NCBI RefSeq assembly: GCF_000768315.1
Contig: NZ_AQQX01000003.1
Location: 1-64,000, forward strand
From: Pseudooceanicola atlanticus
GTDB taxonomy: Bacteria > Pseudomonadota > Alphaproteobacteria > Rhodobacterales > Rhodobacteraceae
Direction: 5' to 3'
Length of the DNA stretch: 64,000 nt
The notes below the pieces were generated by a model. That model was not told where the DNA came from. It saw nothing but the letters and a program-made list of their open reading frames with translations, and ran no database searches. The translations under genes and the position numbers were made by a program. Positions 49,874 to 58,546 of this stretch are shown piece after piece. Each line of letters opens with the position of its first letter. Position 1 is the stretch's first letter.

Positions 49874-51745
49874 ATGACCAGACGAACGCCCAACTGGGCG
49901 GCCGCGCAGGACGTGCGCGCCGCAACCCTGTCCCGTGCGCTGCCCCTGCGGCAGTTGCGGCTGCTGCTGCCCCTCGGGATCGGGCTGGCCTGCCTTTGGC
50001 TGCTTCAGGGACGGCTGAGCACGCTGGACATGCGCGCGGTGACGCAGGTCATCACCACGACCCATCCCGCGCAATGGCTGGCCGCCGCCGGGGCCACCGC
50101 GCTCAGTTTCTGGGCCATCGGGACCTATGACGCGGTGATGCACCGCCATCTGCGCACCGGCGTTCCGCCCCGCGTGGCGCGGATCACCGGGGCCGGGTCC
50201 GTCGCGATCGCACAGGTGCTGGGGCTTGGCCTGCTCACCGGGGCGCTGGCGCGCTGGCGGATGCTGCCGGGCGCGCGTCCGGGGATGGCGGCGGCGGTTA
50301 CCGCGGCCGTTTCGGGCTCCTTCCTGGCCGCTTGGGCCCTTCTGGCTGCGGTCGCGGCCATCGCAGTGCCCGCGATCGCGATGCCCGGCCTGGCCATCCT
50401 GCTGATCGTCGGGGCCTGCCTCGCCCTGCCCGTCCTCGCGTTTCGCCATCCGGTGCTGCGCTGGCGGCGCTGGTCGCTGCGCCTGCCGACCCTCCGGGCC
50501 CTAGGGGCGATGACGCTGCTTGCCGCGCTCGACATCCTGGCCGCGGCCACCGCGTTGCATGTGCTGATGCCGGGCCATCTCTCTGTCGACTTCCTGCTGC
50601 TGCTGCCCGTCTTCACGCTCGCCATCGGCGCCGGCCTTTTCAGTTCGACGCCCGGCGGGGCCGGCCCGTTCGAGCTGACCCTGCTGGCCTGCCTGCCCGC
50701 CATCGACCAGGAGGCGCTGCTGGGCGCGGTGCTGGCGTGGCGGGTGATCTATTACGCGATCCCTGCGCTGCTGGCGCTGATCCCGCTGGCCCGTCCCTTT
50801 GCCGTCGCCGCGCGGTTGCCCTGCACGGCACGGCCTGATGCTGCGGCGCTCTCGCAGGCCTCACGCGCGGAATGCGGCGTGGCACGGCAGAACGGGGCAG
50901 AGCTGCTCTCGTCCGGCACCGACAGCGCCATCGTCGTGGAAACCGGGCAGAGCCTGACCCTGCTTTTCGATGCGTTTTCGGGCCGGGGGGATGCGTCGAT
51001 GCTGCACGCGCTGCGCAGCGAGGCGGCGGAGCGGACGCTGGTGCCCGCAATATACAAATGCTCTGCCTCGCTGGCCGCCACCGCCCGGGCCGAGGGCTGG
51101 CACGTCCTGCATATCGCCGACGAGGCGGTGATCGACCCGCAGCGCTTCTCGCTCGATGGATCGCAGCACCGGCAATTGCGACGCAAGCTGCGGCATGCGG
51201 CCAAGGCGCGCGTAACGGTCAGCGAGGCCTGTCCCCGCGATGCCACCCTGCACCGGACGCTGGCCGCGATCGACCGGCACTGGGTGACCCAGCATGGCAC
51301 GGCACGCGGGCTGTCCATGGGCCGGTTCGACCCCGAATACATCGCCGGGCAACGCCTTTTCCTGGCCTGGCAGGCCGGTCGTATCATCGCCTTCGTGACC
51401 TTCCACGAAGCGCGGGACGAAATGACGCTGGACCTGATGCGCCATGGGCCGGGGCAACCCGACGGCGTGATGCAGGCGCTGATCGCCGCGGGGATCGTGG
51501 CGGCCCAGAAAGAGGGTCGCATGTTCAGCCTGGCCGCCCTGCCCGCCCGCCCCGGTGGCGAGGGGCCAATCCTTGCCCGCTTGCGCAAATGGCAGGTCAG
51601 ACTGACCGGCAGCGACGGCCTGATCCGCTTCAAGGAGGCCTTCGCACCGCGCCGCAAACCGCTCTACCTCGCAGCGCCAACGCTTTCAGCACTGACCCTC
51701 GCTGCGGCGGACCTGGCACGCGCCATTCAGGCCCCCGAGGGGTAG
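49874..51745 (+). CDS. MprF-like lysyl/aminoacyl-phosphatidylglycerol synthase family protein
   Basis: The 623-residue protein has two parts. The N-terminal half (about residues 25-310) is polytopic and flippase-like, with FSSTPGGAGPFELTLLACL as its clearest family block. The C-terminal half (about residues 325-610) is a DUF2156/GNAT-type domain, with YKCSASLAATARAEGW, RQLRRKLRHAAKA and GRFDPEYIAGQRLFLAWQ. MprF proteins add amino acids to phosphatidylglycerol and flip the product, lowering surface charge. The start at 49874 has GGAGAG upstream. Confidence 0.82.
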   Translation: MTRRTPNWAAAQDVRAATLSRALPLRQLRLLLPLGIGLACLWLLQGRLSTLDMRAVTQVITTTHPAQWLAAAGATALSFWAIGTYDAVMHRHLRTGVPPRVARITGAGSVAIAQVLGLGLLTGALARWRMLPGARPGMAAAVTAAVSGSFLAAWALLAAVAAIAVPAIAMPGLAILLIVGACLALPVLAFRHPVLRWRRWSLRLPTLRALGAMTLLAALDILAAATALHVLMPGHLSVDFLLLLPVFTLAIGAGLFSSTPGGAGPFELTLLACLPAIDQEALLGAVLAWRVIYYAIPALLALIPLARPFAVAARLPCTARPDAAALSQASRAECGVARQNGAELLSSGTDSAIVVETGQSLTLLFDAFSGRGDASMLHALRSEAAERTLVPAIYKCSASLAATARAEGWHVLHIADEAVIDPQRFSLDGSQHRQLRRKLRHAAKARVTVSEACPRDATLHRTLAAIDRHWVTQHGTARGLSMGRFDPEYIAGQRLFLAWQAGRIIAFVTFHEARDEMTLDLMRHGPGQPDGVMQALIAAGIVAAQKEGRMFSLAALPARPGGEGPILARLRKWQVRLTGSDGLIRFKEAFAPRRKPLYLAAPTLSALTLAAADLARAIQAPEG

Positions 51746-51832
51746 CGCCCCTTTCAACCCCGCCACGGGCACGTTATGTCAGGGGCAGACATGCGCAGGC
51801 CAAGGGGTCCGCGCTCCAGCCCGGAGGATTAT

Positions 51833-52852
51833 ATGACCGACGCTCTTTCCCGCCTGCTTGAAACCCGTGACTGGCTGATGGCCGACGGGGCAACCGGGAC
51901 CAACCTGTTCAACATGGGCCTGTCGTCGGGCGATGCACCGGAATTCTGGAACGTGGATCACCCGGACCGGATCAAGCAGCTGTACTCCTACGCCGTGGAT
52001 GCGGGCAGCGACATCTTCCTGACCAACACCTTCGGCGGCAACGCGTCCCGCCTGAAGCTGCATGACGGCCAGGACCGCGTGCGAGAGTTGAACCGCCTCG
52101 GGGCCGAACTGGGCCGCGAGGTCGCCGATGCGTCGGGCCGGACCGTGGTGGTCGCGGGTTCGGTCGGGCCGACCGGGGACATCATGGTGCCGATGGGGTC
52201 GCTGACCCACGAATTGGCGGTCGAGATGTTCCACGAACAGGCCGAGGGCCTGAAGGAAGGCGGCGCGGATATCCTGTGGCTGGAAACGATCTCGGCCCCC
52301 GAGGAATACAAGGCCGCGGCAGAGGCCTTTGCCCTGGCCGGCATGCCCTGGTGCGGAACCATGTCCTTCGACACGGCAGGCCGCACGATGATGGGCGTGA
52401 CCTCCGAAGCGATGGTCAAGATGGTGGAGGGCCTGCCCAATCCGCCGATCGCCTATGGCGCCAATTGCGGTGTCGGCGCGGCGGACCTGCTGCGCACGGT
52501 GCTGGGCTTTGCCGCCCAGGGCGTGGAGCGTCCGATCATCGCCAAGGGCAATGCCGGTATCCCGAAATACGAGGATGGCCACATCCATTACGACGGCACG
52601 CCAGAACTGATGGGCGATTACGCGGTGATGGCCCGCGATTGCGGCGCGACGATCATCGGCGGCTGCTGCGGGACCATGCCGGAACACCTTGAAAAGATGC
52701 ACGAAGCGCTGGAAACCCGGCCCCGTGGCGATCACCGCCCGACGCTTGAGGAGATCGCAGAGAAGCTTGGCGGATTCTCCTCTGCCACGGACGGGACGGG
52801 CGACGATGCCGGGCCCAAACGGTCGCGCGGCGGACGTCGCAAGAAGGCGTGA
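51833..52852 (+). CDS. Betaine-homocysteine S-methyltransferase
   Basis: A 339-residue zinc methyltransferase of the homocysteine methyltransferase family. It starts LMADGATGTNLFNMGL. The zinc cysteines are in ANCGVG (near residue 211) and GGCCGTMP (near residue 280). It transfers a methyl group from glycine betaine to homocysteine, giving methionine. The ATG at 51833 has GGAGGA upstream, which excludes the longer frame. The C-terminal Lys/Arg-rich tail is extra. A perfect terminator follows. Confidence 0.87.
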   Translation: MTDALSRLLETRDWLMADGATGTNLFNMGLSSGDAPEFWNVDHPDRIKQLYSYAVDAGSDIFLTNTFGGNASRLKLHDGQDRVRELNRLGAELGREVADASGRTVVVAGSVGPTGDIMVPMGSLTHELAVEMFHEQAEGLKEGGADILWLETISAPEEYKAAAEAFALAGMPWCGTMSFDTAGRTMMGVTSEAMVKMVEGLPNPPIAYGANCGVGAADLLRTVLGFAAQGVERPIIAKGNAGIPKYEDGHIHYDGTPELMGDYAVMARDCGATIIGGCCGTMPEHLEKMHEALETRPRGDHRPTLEEIAEKLGGFSSATDGTGDDAGPKRSRGGRRKKA

Positions 52853-52887
52853 GGCCGGGCCAAGCGGCTGAGATTTTGATGGTTGAA

Positions 52888-52922
52888 CGGCCCCGGATGA
52901 CGATCCGGGGCCGTTTGCTTTT
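52888..52922 (+). terminator. Intrinsic terminator after the betaine methyltransferase gene
   Basis: CGGCCCCGGAT pairs perfectly with ATCCGGGGCCG around GACG and is followed by TTTGCTTTT. Confidence 0.88.
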
Positions 52923-52994
52923 GGGCATCGCTGGGCGTCGGGGTCAGCCGCGTATCAAAGGGCCACGGCGCGGCGGCTTGCGGCCTTGGAACGC

Positions 52995-54101
52995 TTACTC
53001 CGGCACCAGCCGATAAACCGTCCCGCGATCTTCCGAGATGAACCACAGGTAGCCGTCCGGCCCGGTCCGCACGTCACGTACACGGCGGGTTTCCAGGCCT
53101 TCGATCTGTTCGACCTCGCGCAGGGGATCACCGGAGAGCCGCGCGATATAGTCGAATTTCAGCGCCCCGACAAAGGCATCGCCCTGCCAGTCGGACACCC
53201 GCCCATCGTAGAAGGTCATGCCCGACGGGGCGATGGAGGGGTCCCAGTAATGCACCGGCTGTTCCATGCCTTCCTTCTCCGTGCCCTCGCCGATTTCACC
53301 GCCCGAATAATGGCGCCCATATGCGATGACGGGCCAGCCGTAATTCGCGCCCTTCCGGATCAGGTTGACCTCGTCACCGCCCCGGGCACCGTGTTCGTTG
53401 ACCCAAATGCGGCCCTCGCCATCCATCGCAGCGCCCTGCGGGTTGCGGTGACCGTAGGACCAGATCGCCGGTTGCGCGCCGTCCTGGCCCACGAAGGGAT
53501 TGTCCGACGGGACGGAGCCATCGCGGTTCAGACGCAGAACCGACCCGTTATGCCGCGCCAGGTCCTGGGCGGCGGGGCGGTCGCCGCGCTCTCCGATCGT
53601 CATGTAGAGCTTGCCGTCCTCCCCCTCGACCAGGCGGGATCCGAAGTGCCGGCCGCCAGAGCTGCCCTCGGCCATTTCGAAAATCACCTCGGTACCCTCC
53701 AGCGTTGTGCCATCCTCAGACAGGCGCCCGACGCTGAGCGCGGTGCCCGAGCCGCCGGATTGCCGTTTCGCATGGGTCAGGTAGACCTGCCGCGTCTCGG
53801 CGAAGTCGCGCGGCACTAGGATATCGAGCAAGCCGCCCTGCCCCTGTGTCAGGATATCGGGCAAACCGTCAATGCGGCTCGCCTCACCGTCGCGCACGAT
53901 CCAGAGCCGCCCTTCCTTTTCGCTGACCAGGAACCCGCCATCCGGCGGAAAGGCCACCGCCCAGGGTGTCGCGAATCCCGATGCGACGGCCTCGGCCCGC
54001 ATGGTGCCGGCAGACGTGTCGAGCGCAACGGCGGAACCGGCCAGGGACAGCGCCAGGCCGCCTGCGGCCAGTGATGCGGAAACAATCTTGGAAAATGCCA
54101 T
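52995..54101 (-). CDS. PQQ-dependent sugar dehydrogenase-like protein (soluble, periplasmic)
   Basis: The 368-residue protein has a signal peptide (residues 1-27, ending SAVALD) and a six-bladed propeller like YliI/Asd and the glucose/sorbosone dehydrogenase family. Recognisable are GFATPWAVAFPPDGGFLVSEKEGRLW, GQGGLLDI, YMTIGERGD, SYGHRNPQG, VNEHGARGGDE and NYGWPVI. It oxidises a sugar or alditol in the periplasm with PQQ or a similar cofactor; whether PQQ is made by this strain is not visible. The start at 54101 has AGGAG upstream. Confidence 0.88.
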   Translation of the reverse strand: MAFSKIVSASLAAGGLALSLAGSAVALDTSAGTMRAEAVASGFATPWAVAFPPDGGFLVSEKEGRLWIVRDGEASRIDGLPDILTQGQGGLLDILVPRDFAETRQVYLTHAKRQSGGSGTALSVGRLSEDGTTLEGTEVIFEMAEGSSGGRHFGSRLVEGEDGKLYMTIGERGDRPAAQDLARHNGSVLRLNRDGSVPSDNPFVGQDGAQPAIWSYGHRNPQGAAMDGEGRIWVNEHGARGGDEVNLIRKGANYGWPVIAYGRHYSGGEIGEGTEKEGMEQPVHYWDPSIAPSGMTFYDGRVSDWQGDAFVGALKFDYIARLSGDPLREVEQIEGLETRRVRDVRTGPDGYLWFISEDRGTVYRLVPE

Positions 54102-54245
54102 GAGAAACTCCTGTTGTTGACGCTGAACTAGGGCGCGGGACGGGGCCAACAAGCCGGTCTCACGTCAACATCACGAGGCCTTTCCTTTTCGTGAAACGGC
54201 GCATAGCATCACGCCAGAACAAGGTTCCAACTAGGGAGACGAACC

Positions 54246-55439
54246 ATGAAAAAGCTTCTTCTGGCTTCTGCCGCGATTGCCGGGCTGACCGCCACGGCAC
54301 AAGCCGCAAGCCACGCCAACGAAGTCAAGATCGGCATCATCCTCGGCTTCACCGGCCCGATTGAATCGCTGACCCCCGCCATGGCCGCCGGTGCCGAGAT
54401 GGCGATGAGCGAAGTGACCGAAAGCGGCATGCTGATGGACGGTGCTACCGTGACCCCGGTCCGCGCCGACAGCACCTGCGTCGATTCCGGTGCCGCCACC
54501 GCCGCCGCCGAACGTCTGATCACCTCCGAAGGGGTTAAGGGCATCATGGGCGCGGATTGTTCCGGCGTGACCGGCGCGATCCTGACCAACGTGGCCGTGG
54601 CCAACGGCATGGTCATGATCTCCCCCTCCGCGACGTCGCCGGGCCTTTCGACCGCCGAAGATGACGGCCTGTTCTTCCGCACCGCGCCCTCCGATGCCCG
54701 CCAGGGCGTCGTGATGACCGAAGTGCTGATGGATCAGGGCATCGAATCCGTTGCGGTGACCTACACCAACAACGATTACGGCAAGGGCCTTGCCGACAGC
54801 TTCCAGCAGGCGTTCGAGGCCGCGGGCGGCACCGTGACGATCTCGGCCGCGCATGAAGACGGCAAGGCCGACTATTCCGCCGAAGTGGGCGCGCTGGCCT
54901 CTGCCGGTGGCGACCGCCTTGTCGTGGCAGGCTACGTGGACCAGGGCGGCGCGGGCATCGTGCGCGGCGCGCTCGACACCGGCGCGTTCGACACGTTCCA
55001 CTTCCCCGACGGGATGATCGGCGCGGCGCTCGAGGAAAACTTCGGCTCCGAGCTTGACGGCTCCACCGGCCAGGTGCCGGGCACCGACAGCCCGGGCGCA
55101 GCCCGCTTTGCCGAAGCCGTGGGCGACACCTTCGACCCGACCGGCCCCTATACCGGCGAAAGCTATGATGCCGCGGCGCTGATCATGCTGGCCATGCAGG
55201 CGGCGGGCTCCGTCGAGCCGGGCGACTACAAGACCAAGGTGATGGAAGTCGCCAACGCCCCGGGCGAGAAAATCTACCCCGGTGAGCTGGGCAAGGCGCT
55301 GGAGCTGATCGCAGCCGGCACCGATATCGACTATGTCGGCGCGACCAATGTCGAACTGATCGGCCCGGGCGAGGCCTCCGGCTCCTATCGTGAGATCGTC
55401 TTTGAAGGCGGCAAGATGGAGACGGCTGGCTATCGCTAA
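54246..55439 (+). CDS. Branched-chain amino-acid-type ABC transporter binding protein
   Basis: A 397-residue Peripla_BP_6 protein with a signal peptide (residues 1-20, ending AQAAS). It starts EVKIGIILGFTGPIESLTP and shows MSEVTESG, the GIMGADCSGVTGAIL strand and SATSPGLST. Two cysteines (in STCVDSG and GADCSG) may form a disulfide. It collects substrate for the LivHMGF-type permease encoded downstream; the ligand could be an amino acid or amide. Confidence 0.9.
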   Translation: MKKLLLASAAIAGLTATAQAASHANEVKIGIILGFTGPIESLTPAMAAGAEMAMSEVTESGMLMDGATVTPVRADSTCVDSGAATAAAERLITSEGVKGIMGADCSGVTGAILTNVAVANGMVMISPSATSPGLSTAEDDGLFFRTAPSDARQGVVMTEVLMDQGIESVAVTYTNNDYGKGLADSFQQAFEAAGGTVTISAAHEDGKADYSAEVGALASAGGDRLVVAGYVDQGGAGIVRGALDTGAFDTFHFPDGMIGAALEENFGSELDGSTGQVPGTDSPGAARFAEAVGDTFDPTGPYTGESYDAAALIMLAMQAAGSVEPGDYKTKVMEVANAPGEKIYPGELGKALELIAAGTDIDYVGATNVELIGPGEASGSYREIVFEGGKMETAGYR

Positions 55440-55458
55440 GTCACCGATTGTCATGGGA

Positions 55459-55488
55459 AACGGCCCGGTTTAAGCCCGGGCCGTTTTC
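55459..55488 (+). terminator. Intrinsic terminator/attenuator between binding protein and ATPase genes
   Basis: ACGGCCCGG pairs with CCGGGCCGT and is followed by TTTC, 20 bp after the binding-protein stop. It would make the binding protein more abundant than the downstream permease parts. Confidence 0.7.
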
Positions 55489-55539
55489 AATCAGGGGACC
55501 GACGGGCCATAGAATGCCCGCACCCAAGGGGGACATGCC

Positions 55540-56319
55540 TTGATCACTGTCACGGATTTGCACAAGCATTTCGGCGGCTTCCATGCCGTTGACGGGGCCA
55601 GCCTGACCATTGAACCGGGAACGATCACCGGCCTGATCGGGCCGAACGGTGCCGGCAAGACGACGCTGTTCAACGTGATCGCGGGGTTGCTGAAGCCGAC
55701 CTCGGGCAAGGTGACAATGGATGGCGAGGACATCACCGGCCTGCCGCCCCATGCCCTGTTCGACAAGGGATTGCTGCGCACCTTCCAGATCGCCCACGAG
55801 TTCCATTCGATGACCGTGCGCGAGAACCTGATGATGGTGCCCGCCGACCAGTCGGGCGAAACCCTCTGGAATGCCTGGTTTCATCGTGGTCGCATCGCAT
55901 CCGAGGAACGCGCGCTGCGTGAAAAGGCCGATGAGGTGCTGGAATTCCTGACCATCGCGCATCTGGCCGACGAAAAGGCCGGCAACCTGTCCGGCGGGCA
56001 GAAAAAGCTGCTTGAGCTGGGCCGCACCATGATGGTCGACGCCAAGATCGTCTTCCTGGACGAGGTCGGCGCGGGCGTGAACCGGACGTTGCTGAACACG
56101 ATCGGCGACGCGATCATCCGCCTGAACAAGGAACGCGGCTATACCTTCGTCGTGATCGAGCATGACATGGATTTCATCGGTCGGCTTTGTGATCCCGTCA
56201 TCTGCATGGCCGAGGGCAAGGTCCTGGCCGAAGGCACGCTGGACGAGATCAAGGCCAACGAGCAGGTGATCGAGGCCTATCTGGGCACCGGGCTGAAGAA
56301 CAAGGAAATGCAGGCGTGA
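55540..56319 (+). CDS. livG: ABC transporter ATP-binding protein LivG-like
   Basis: The 259-residue ATPase has Walker A GPNGAGKTT (about residues 35-43), signature NLSGGQKKLLELG, a LivG-type RTFQI block and the H-loop VIEHDMDFI. Walker B reads VFLDEVGAGVN, with Val-Gly where LivG proteins usually have Pro-x. It starts with TTG at 55540, preceded by GGGGG. It begins the operon part after the attenuator. Confidence 0.9.
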   Translation: MITVTDLHKHFGGFHAVDGASLTIEPGTITGLIGPNGAGKTTLFNVIAGLLKPTSGKVTMDGEDITGLPPHALFDKGLLRTFQIAHEFHSMTVRENLMMVPADQSGETLWNAWFHRGRIASEERALREKADEVLEFLTIAHLADEKAGNLSGGQKKLLELGRTMMVDAKIVFLDEVGAGVNRTLLNTIGDAIIRLNKERGYTFVVIEHDMDFIGRLCDPVICMAEGKVLAEGTLDEIKANEQVIEAYLGTGLKNKEMQA

Positions 56320-56365
56320 AGCGCGGCTCGACCATTACCTTACATCTCTACGGCATTGCCCTGAT

Positions 56366-56866
56366 ATGAAACACTTTTTGACCTCCCTCACCCTGACCGC
56401 GCTACTGCCGGCCGCCGCCATGGCCTGCGAGGAGATATCGTCGAACTACAAGCTGTGTCTTGAGGGCACGCCGTGGGAAACGGCCGAGATCATGCCGAAC
56501 GCCGAGGGCGCGACCTTCATCGTTCGACCCTTTGTCATGGATTACATCGAACCCTATGCGGGCCGGTCAGACGGGCCGCTGGCGGGTGACCTGGACCAGC
56601 TGAACGACTTTTTCGACTTCCCGGCGGATACGCTGGTGCTGCGTGAAAGCCTGACCGGAGAAGACGGGCGCCAGGCCGAGCTTCAGATCGACGAATTCGG
56701 CACCTTCGACGACCGGGTCTCTGCGCTGATGCTGGTCGATATCGAGGGCGTGCGCATCCAGATGCTGGTGAACGCCGATGCCGGCACCCCGGTCGAGGAT
56801 ATGCGCCGCATGAGCGTTGCACTGTTCGAGGCCGCCGACCTGATCTGTCCCGGCGGGTGTTATTGA
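56366..56866 (+). CDS. Exported protein of unknown function, paralog 1
   Basis: The 166-residue product has a signal peptide (residues 1-20, ending AMACEE) and mature cysteines at the start (ACEEIS), in KLCLEGTPWET and at the end (ICPGGCY). The block C-x8-LCLxxTxW-T is shared with the next gene product, so they are divergent paralogs. It lies inside the Liv operon between livG and livF, suggesting a periplasmic accessory to the transporter. I recognise no named family. Confidence 0.7.
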   Translation: MKHFLTSLTLTALLPAAAMACEEISSNYKLCLEGTPWETAEIMPNAEGATFIVRPFVMDYIEPYAGRSDGPLAGDLDQLNDFFDFPADTLVLRESLTGEDGRQAELQIDEFGTFDDRVSALMLVDIEGVRIQMLVNADAGTPVEDMRRMSVALFEAADLICPGGCY

Positions 56867-56867
56867 C

Positions 56868-57392
56868 ATGATGCGCGGCCTGCTTCCCCTTCCTGTCCTT
56901 GCCCTGATGGCGCTGCCTGCGCTGGCGGATGCACCGCAGGATGCCTGCCTGCCGCTGACCGACATGGCAGAGCTATGCCTGCAGGACACCGACTGGGCCA
57001 CGGGTTTCTGGATGCAGGGCGGCGATGGCAGCGCCCTGACGCTGGGCAATGTGACGCTGGCCATGTCGCGCGACTGGACCGGCCGCGACGCGGATGCAGA
57101 GGATCGCGAAGGCGAGATCGAGGCGGTGGTCGCTGGCGTCACCTCCTCCTACCCCGAGGCAAGGGTCATTCCGCTGGACCGGATCGACATGCCCGGTTTC
57201 GTCGTCTATCGCAGCGCCGTGGATTTCGGCGCGGATGCGGCGGGGCTCCGCGGTGCGATCTATGCGATTGCCGACGTGCCCGGCCCGGACGACCATTTCC
57301 TGCCTCTGCTGTCGGATGTCGACCTGACGGCCGACCTTTACGAGCTGCACGCCACCGCCCTGCGCGCCCTTCGGATCAAGGAGCCCGAATGA
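56868..57392 (+). CDS. Exported protein of unknown function, paralog 2
   Basis: A 174-residue protein with a signal peptide (residues 1-20, ending ALADAP). The mature N-terminus, ACLPLTDMAELCLQDTDWAT, matches the previous gene product. The rest is acidic and probably forms one periplasmic domain. It starts one base after the previous stop and overlaps livF by 4 bp, so it is firmly part of this transcript. Confidence 0.7.
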   Translation: MMRGLLPLPVLALMALPALADAPQDACLPLTDMAELCLQDTDWATGFWMQGGDGSALTLGNVTLAMSRDWTGRDADAEDREGEIEAVVAGVTSSYPEARVIPLDRIDMPGFVVYRSAVDFGADAAGLRGAIYAIADVPGPDDHFLPLLSDVDLTADLYELHATALRALRIKEPE

Positions 57393-58102
57393 CCCAACCT
57401 TTCCTGATCGGTGACCAGATGACCGGCGGTTACGGCCGCGGGCCCGACATCCTGCATGGCTGCACCATCGCGGTGAACCCCGGTGAGATCGCGGTGATCG
57501 TCGGCCCGAACGGTGCGGGCAAGTCCACGGCGATGAAGGCGCTCTTCGGGATGCTGGATGTGCGGTCGGGCCAGGTTCTGCTGGACGGACAGGATATCTC
57601 CGCGCTCAGCCCGCAGGACCGGGTGCGCCAGGGCATGGGTTTCGTGCCGCAGGTGAACAACATCTTCCCGTCGATGAGCGTTGAGGAAAACCTGGAAATG
57701 GGTGCCTTCATCCGGACCGACGATATCTCGGGCACGATGGAGCAGGTCTACACCCTCTTTCCCATCCTCAAGGACAAGCGCCGCCAGGCCGCGGGCGAAT
57801 TGTCCGGCGGGCAGCGTCAGCAGGTGGCCGTGGGCCGCGCGCTGATGACGAAGCCCAAGGTGCTGATGCTGGATGAACCGACCGCCGGGGTCAGCCCGAT
57901 CGTGATGGACGAACTGTTCGACCGGATCATCGAGGTCGCCCGCACCGGGCTGCCGGTTCTGATGGTCGAACAGAATGCCCGCCAGGCGCTGGAAATCGCG
58001 GATCGCGCCTATGTGCTGGTCCAGGGTGCCAATGCCCATACCGGGACGGGCAAGGAATTGCTGGCCGATCCCGAAGTGCGCCGGTCCTTCCTGGGGGGAT
58101 GA
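57389..58102 (+). CDS. livF: ABC transporter ATP-binding protein LivF-like
   Basis: The 237-residue second ATPase of the transporter has Walker A GPNGAGKST (about residues 39-47), the LivF-type block GMGFVPQVNNIFPSMSVEENL, signature LSGGQRQQV and Walker B VLMLDEPTAGV. The start at 57389 overlaps the upstream stop as ATGA; the frame is open further upstream only by chance. Confidence 0.93.
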   Translation: MTQPFLIGDQMTGGYGRGPDILHGCTIAVNPGEIAVIVGPNGAGKSTAMKALFGMLDVRSGQVLLDGQDISALSPQDRVRQGMGFVPQVNNIFPSMSVEENLEMGAFIRTDDISGTMEQVYTLFPILKDKRRQAAGELSGGQRQQVAVGRALMTKPKVLMLDEPTAGVSPIVMDELFDRIIEVARTGLPVLMVEQNARQALEIADRAYVLVQGANAHTGTGKELLADPEVRRSFLGG

Positions 58103-58512
58103 GGATGAAGCTGCCCGTGCCCTTGCTGTCGCTCGCTGTTGCCGGCCTCGCCGCTATGCCCGCTTGGTGCGAAGGCGCGCGGATGATGCTGGATTGCACC
58201 GCCGTGACCAGCTGCACCCAGACCGGCACCTGCAATGAGGCGTCCCGGCCCTACGCGATCACCATTGCTCCGCAGGACATCGACGTGGATGGCGCCGGCA
58301 GCTACGCGATCACCATCAGCGAGACCAGTCACGACGCCAAAGGTTTCGCCCGGACAGGCCCGTTCCACTGGCAGGTGGGCGATTACGGGCTGCACACGCT
58401 GACCCTGACTGGCGAGGCGACCGCGCTGATGATCCGCCAGGACACGACGCCCAATGGCACCGTCGCGCCCCGCGCCGACATAGACTTCCTGCAATGCGAG
58501 GTGACGTTTTGA
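58099..58512 (+). CDS. Small exported protein of unknown function in the Liv operon
   Basis: The 137-residue protein has a signal peptide (about residues 1-25, ending AWCEG) and three mature cysteines near its start (LDCTAVTSCTQTGTC) and one near the end (LQCEVTF). It is probably beta-rich. It differs from the two paralogs encoded upstream. Its ATG overlaps the livF stop, and livH follows 34 bp later. Confidence 0.65.
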   Translation: MRMKLPVPLLSLAVAGLAAMPAWCEGARMMLDCTAVTSCTQTGTCNEASRPYAITIAPQDIDVDGAGSYAITISETSHDAKGFARTGPFHWQVGDYGLHTLTLTGEATALMIRQDTTPNGTVAPRADIDFLQCEVTF

Positions 58513-58546
58513 CCTCTGTGACCCATCCTGAAGAAAGGGCCGACAC

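Noticed and set aside
51746-51832. A SAM- or SAH-type riboswitch upstream of the betaine-homocysteine methyltransferase gene
   Set aside because: The gap is only 87 bp and shows no recognisable conserved pseudoknot or aptamer motif.
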